Positions 62,013 to 64,000 of a stretch of 64,000 nucleotides of DNA are shown piece after piece. The position numbers and the translations under genes are program-made. The first letter of the stretch is position 1. Every line of letters starts with the position of its first letter. Below the pieces are notes generated by a model. It was not told the origin of the DNA, did not search any database, and saw nothing but the letters and a program-made list of their open reading frames with translations. Source of the DNA: Thiomonas sp. X19 (GTDB lineage: Bacteria; Pseudomonadota; Gammaproteobacteria; Burkholderiales; Burkholderiaceae_C); NCBI RefSeq assembly GCF_900089495.1, contig NZ_LT605203.1:3705528-3769527 (forward strand), in the 5' to 3' direction.

Positions 62013-62085
62013 GACCGGCTCCTTCATCCCATGCGGTTGCATGTTTTGGCGCTTGACCATCAAGACGGCGAAAGCGCCGCGTCCA

Positions 62086-62283
62086 TTATTCCGGCATGAC
62101 CGATGAATGGTGATGATCGATCAGCCATCTATCGCCCACCTTCTCGTAGATGAACGTATAGCGACCGGCCACCGACTTTCCATCGTTGAACTTAAAAGTG
62201 TAGGTACCAACGTCCTGGGCGATATTGCAGCCGATCTTGATCGTTCGCGTGTCGATCCTGCCCTCCGGGCGCTTCTCTAAGAA
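62086..62283 (-). pseudogene. SnoaL-like domain gene, 3' fragment
   Basis: In the minus strand the frame F-L-E-K-R-P-E-G-R-I-D-T-R-T, then D-V-G-T-Y-T-F and G-R-Y-T-F-I-Y-E-K-V-G-D-R-W-L-I-D-H-H-H-S-S to TAA (62086-62088) is the C-terminal β-sheet of SnoaL-like (SgcJ/CaMKII-association-type) proteins. It is cut at 62283 by the IS1380 left end; the 5' part lies beyond the window or is lost. Confidence 0.75.
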
Positions 62284-63997
62284 CCTGAATCCGTGACTTC
62301 CGATAATCCATCGACTTGAAAGCTGATTGTGACGGCCCGATTTTCCCGATTTCCCGCAGGTTCACGGTTCGAGCGCCGTGTCGAAGGGGGCTGTGGGGCT
62401 GTGCGCGAACGATCGGCCCCCTTGATCGGTCATTTCGGGTGGGTTGCGCGCAGCCGTTCCCCCGCCGAGCCCTTGTGGCCAGCGTCTTGGGGTGCTGGGA
62501 AAGCTTGGACTGCGTCTTCAGCCGCTGGCGGCGAACTGCGCATGCAGATCGCAAAAGGCACGGGCTGCCTTGTCGTTGGCGCCCAGTCCCAACCACAGCC
62601 GCCCGCCATGGTTGATCACGCGTGCTGCGCGGATGACAAGTTCCTGGATCACAGTCTTCAGACGCCGTCGCCTGGCCGCATGGCGCACCGGTGCATGCGG
62701 CCCCAGCAGCCCTTGCTGCCCCATGAGGCGCAGCACGTTCATCGTCAGGGCCGCAAGCTGGCAGACAAGATCGTTCGTGTCGAACTTCCCCGAGGGCAGT
62801 CGCTCCAGATCCATGTCGGTTTTGAATTCCGCATGGAACTGCTCGTGCGTAGCGTGCCCGGCGTACAGGTCGATGATCGCCTCGGCGCTGATGGCCTTGG
62901 GCAAGCTTGTCGTCCAGCCCTCCAAGATGATCTCGGGGACCAAAAACTGCTGGCCACGGGCATCGACGGTGCGCTCCGTGATGCGCACAATGCGGCGCAG
63001 GCGATGGGCGATGCCTTCGACCTGCACGGCCACCTCCCAAACCGCCACGCGCTTGCCTGCGCGCGGATGCTGCCACAACAAACCCCCTTCCAGTTCCTGC
63101 CGTCGCAAGACCTCCAGAGGATCGGTCTTGCGGGGATTCCACTTGATCAGAACATCGACCCGGGGCAGTCCTGGCCTGTTGCAGCGCTGCATGTCGGCCA
63201 TCAAGGCGGCCGAGCAAAACCCCGCATCCATGCGCACGAGAATCGGCGCCTTGGGGCCTGCGGTCGACAGGCGCTGCGCCATGGGCACGGCCGTCTCGAG
63301 GTTGTAGGTCGTCTCCGAAGCCGAGTGCTGCGCGCCCGGACGTAGGGCGAACTCCAGGCAAAACCCATGCGTGCCCAGGTAGGCCGCCAGCGGGCAGTAG
63401 CCATCGACCCCCGCGTAGGTGCGGCTCACCCCATCCTTGGCTGTGCCCGAGTTGTCCATCGCGAAGGTGTCGATGTCCAGCGGCACATGACCGCAAGGCA
63501 AAAGACCATAGTCCGGTTGGCTCTTGCGCAGCAGCGCTTCAATCGCCTGGGAGGTGAAGTCAAACCACAGGGCGGCCTGCGCATCCAGGCGCTGGCGCAG
63601 GGTGGGCGAGGACGGCACACCCACCAGACCCAGCGCCTCCTGGAAGAAACGATCGCCTCGAAAGCCTTCGATGGCATCGAAGTCGCTCTTGCTCTGCGCG
63701 AGCAAGCCAACATAGCTGCGCATCAGTGTGCTGGGCGGCAGTCCGCCGCGGCAAGGCCACTGGGCATCCAGGCGTTTGAACAGAGGATCGAGGCGCTTGA
63801 GGTGATGACCGACAAGGGCCAGACCGGCCACCGGCGTCAGGTCATAGTCGAGTTGCTTGACGCGAAATCCAAACCCCATGCCATACCCCGGAACGTTCAC
63901 CCGCTGGGTGAGAAGACAAAGGGGTCATTTTATCGAATAAACCATTATGCATCAACAACTTATGAAAATTCCGCATGCCCGAGCTCACGGATTCAGG
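62284..63997 (-). mobile_element. IS1380-family insertion sequence
   Basis: Terminal inverted repeats CCTGAATCCGTGA (62284-62296) and TCACGGATTCAGG (63985-63997) are exact complements starting with CCT as in this family. The length is 1714 bp. Left flank is AGAA; only TAA is visible on the right before the window ends, so the target duplication cannot be checked. Confidence 0.9.
62518..63900 (-). CDS. IS1380-family DDE transposase
   Basis: This 460-aa transposase has D in D-I-D-T-F-A-M-D-N-S-G, D in V-R-M-D-A-G-F and E in F-H-A-E-F-K-T-D-M-D-L-E-R-L-P-S, the standard DDE residues of the family. It appears intact. About 220 bp of non-coding sequence separate its stop from the left inverted repeat. 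Confidence 0.92.
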   Translation of the reverse strand: MNVPGYGMGFGFRVKQLDYDLTPVAGLALVGHHLKRLDPLFKRLDAQWPCRGGLPPSTLMRSYVGLLAQSKSDFDAIEGFRGDRFFQEALGLVGVPSSPTLRQRLDAQAALWFDFTSQAIEALLRKSQPDYGLLPCGHVPLDIDTFAMDNSGTAKDGVSRTYAGVDGYCPLAAYLGTHGFCLEFALRPGAQHSASETTYNLETAVPMAQRLSTAGPKAPILVRMDAGFCSAALMADMQRCNRPGLPRVDVLIKWNPRKTDPLEVLRRQELEGGLLWQHPRAGKRVAVWEVAVQVEGIAHRLRRIVRITERTVDARGQQFLVPEIILEGWTTSLPKAISAEAIIDLYAGHATHEQFHAEFKTDMDLERLPSGKFDTNDLVCQLAALTMNVLRLMGQQGLLGPHAPVRHAARRRRLKTVIQELVIRAARVINHGGRLWLGLGANDKAARAFCDLHAQFAASG

Positions 63998-64000
63998 TAA

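Noticed and set aside
62192..63496. A 434-codon minus-strand frame overlapping the IS1380 transposase
   Set aside because: A different frame from the transposase, which has the full DDE set; this frame has no motif and runs across the IS end.

Overview
This is a GC-rich betaproteobacterial chromosome segment, best read as Burkholderiales and probably Thiomonas-like. That taxon call is an inference from gene order (yicC-gmk-rpoZ-spoT/greB, holC-pepA//lptF-lptG-cysB family), protein style and the number of insertion sequences; no marker gene settles it.

Region 1 (1-8999) is a degraded accessory zone. A partial flavin monooxygenase and a Tat-exported DsrE-like protein are followed by a decayed IS3-family element (1898-2997) that abuts the start of a plasmid/phage DUF932 gene. 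That gene is split by an intact IS5-family element with a clean TTGA target duplication (3268-4499) and also carries an in-frame amber codon. A YqaJ-type nuclease gene and a gp3-like gene (in-frame TGA) follow. A second IS3 element (7234-8548, OrfB with an in-frame TAG) sits at a rearranged junction with an hsdM remnant.

Region 2 (about 9000-34793) is an integrative mobilizable element of about 25.8 kb in the 3' end of tRNA-Ser(UGA). The intact tRNA is at 34765-34852 and a partial, diverged copy (attL) is at 9000-9059 beside a tyrosine integrase. The element has a plasmid-like backbone: ParA plus a ribbon-helix-helix partner, a lambda O/P-like replication pair with iterons inside the O-like gene, a MobF relaxase-helicase, a MobC/TrwA-like protein and a TraD-like coupling protein. 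It also encodes a membrane-anchored Clp-like AAA+ ATPase with a GYVG pore loop, and several toxin-antitoxin-like genes. No type IV secretion channel genes are visible, so transfer would need a helper. Between two related long inverted-repeat structures (15.2 and 21.1 kb) lies an integron-type cassette array without an integrase (16.4-19.3 kb), carrying a ClpP-like SDH protease and small membrane or unknown proteins. Several dispersed repeat families mark the backbone: a ~25-bp repeat in seven copies, 8-bp tandem repeats around par, palindromic leader operators and TGGACTAC boxes.

Region 3 (34853-62283) is core genome. hemW-rdgB-rph-PP2C-Ser/Thr kinase form an overlapping minus-strand operon divergent from yicC-gmk-rpoZ-spoT. 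Then come greB, a branched-chain amino acid binding protein, a small conserved ORF with holC and pepA, lptF-lptG, a CysB-family regulator with an aminotransferase, a decayed FimV-like gene, an enoyl-CoA hydratase, a GST, an FAH-family hydrolase, an amino acid permease, recQ, a TerC-family protein and a zinc-ribbon protein. rdgB carries an in-frame insert that resembles an intergenic repeat found again upstream of the permease.

Region 4 (62284-63997) is an IS1380-family element that truncates a SnoaL-like gene; the window ends three bases past its right inverted repeat.
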